Assembly (NCBI GenBank): GCA_030247855.1
Contig: JAPDRN010000204.1
Location: forward strand, 1 to 40,513
Source of the DNA: Knufia peltigerae
Taxonomy: Eukaryota > Ascomycota > Eurotiomycetes > Chaetothyriales > Trichomeriaceae
Reading direction: 5' to 3'
Length of the DNA stretch: 40,513 bases
Each line of letters opens with the position of its first letter. Within the stretch, counting starts at the first letter, position 1. The position numbers and the translations under genes were made by a program. Below, piece after piece: positions 40,223 to 40,513 of this stretch. The notes beneath the pieces were generated by a model, which did no database searches, was not told the origin of the DNA, and saw nothing but the letters and a program-made list of their open reading frames with translations.

Positions 40223-40513
40223 TTACGGACGACGGGCCAGAGCCTCTACGTCCTTGGCCTTGGGCAGCAGATCCTGCTTGGTGACGCGCAGGGCACCGAC
40301 GGTCAACATCGGCACCGCCACCAGGATCGAGGACAGCACCACGATCACCGCACCGATCATGTGCGTCTCGGCCAGGCCTTCCATCGAGCTGCCGCCGTAC
40401 ATGTACAGGGCCAGCGCAGACAGGAAGAACATCACCGCAGTGATCACCGTACGCGACAGCGTCTGGTTGATCGAACGGTTCAGCACCTCCATCGGCTCCA
40501 CGCGCAGGCTGCG
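40223..40513 (-). CDS. secF: Protein translocase subunit SecF, C-terminal part
   Basis: The last 96 or so residues of SecF; the gene runs off the right edge, so the start is outside the window. SecF works with SecD in the inner membrane to drive late steps of Sec export with the proton gradient. The family text LNRSINQTLSRTVITAVMFF is present, with the final two membrane segments (VITAVMFFLSALALYMYGG and HMIGAVIVVLSSILVAVPML) and a short basic cytoplasmic tail (RVTKQDLLPKAKDVEALARR). SecD and YajC genes would be expected further right. An internal ATG at 40501 is not the true start. Confidence 0.93.
   Translation of the reverse strand, partial: RSLRVEPMEVLNRSINQTLSRTVITAVMFFLSALALYMYGGSSMEGLAETHMIGAVIVVLSSILVAVPMLTVGALRVTKQDLLPKAKDVEALARRP

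Overview
The window looks like chromosome from a Stenotrophomonas species (S. maltophilia complex or close kin, family Xanthomonadaceae). The basis is high GC, a gene content and order typical of the family (cmk-rpsA-ihfB-lapA-lapB, agmatine deiminase plus N-carbamoylputrescine amidase, FabV, a degenerate FimX-type GGDEF/EAL protein), and above all many short GTAG-tagged palindromes between genes that match the SMAG/REP elements described for S. maltophilia. The species call is inference. I see no phage, plasmid, CRISPR, IS transposase, rRNA or tRNA.

Layout. 1-8.5 kb is a minus-strand block read from right to left: cmk, rpsA, ihfB, lapA, lapB, then three surface-polysaccharide genes (a WecA/WbpL-type glycosyl-phosphate transferase, a WbpM/CapD-type nucleotide-sugar dehydratase, galU), closed by a terminator at 86-112. 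At 8.6-13.2 kb a plus-strand set follows: rpmJ (zinc-free type) with its own promoter and terminator, a small exported protein, aguA-aguB (agmatine to putrescine), a GNAT acetyltransferase and a TraB/PrgY-type membrane protein. At 13.3-21.1 kb a minus-strand efflux operon encodes a lipoprotein adaptor and two different RND permeases, without an outer-membrane channel gene. It is divergent from two single-haem cytochromes c (21.3-22.2 kb). Then come uup (ABC-F), a LysR regulator divergent from a YeiH-type transporter, a 90-aa unknown, and the RNA helicase gene dbpA. At 28.6-32.4 kb lie apt, selO with a GST gene just upstream, and a cold-shock protein, all on the minus strand. At 32.7-38.2 kb lie yaiI, an RluA-type pseudouridine synthase (minus), yaeQ, a YhiN/HI0933-type flavoprotein and fimX. 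fabV (minus) and the 3' end of secF (minus, cut by the window edge) close the window.

Most unusual content. Five copies of a composite structured repeat occur between genes (24301-24492, 29189-29445, 29566-29762, 39680-39852, 39987-40168). Each has a short REP hairpin, a CTGCAG(A/C)(A/G)G-type junction, a run of degenerate CAA-rich hexanucleotides of variable number, and a long hairpin with the same geometry in every copy: an outer stem of 21-27 bp, a conserved 29-nt loop on the 5' side, an inner hairpin, and a 3-nt return. The stem sequences differ between copies but each pairs with its own partner, which is covariation visible within one window. Copies sit only between co-directional genes, with the REP end facing the start codon of uup, apt or fabV, and two of the three sites hold a second, inverted copy. 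I cannot name this family and consider it the best candidate for something undescribed. Other points of interest are a SMAG palindrome used as the 3' coding end of an RND gene, -10 boxes placed 5-6 nt before start codons lacking a Shine-Dalgarno (probable leaderless mRNAs), and active-site departures in the WbpM-like enzyme, FimX and SelO.
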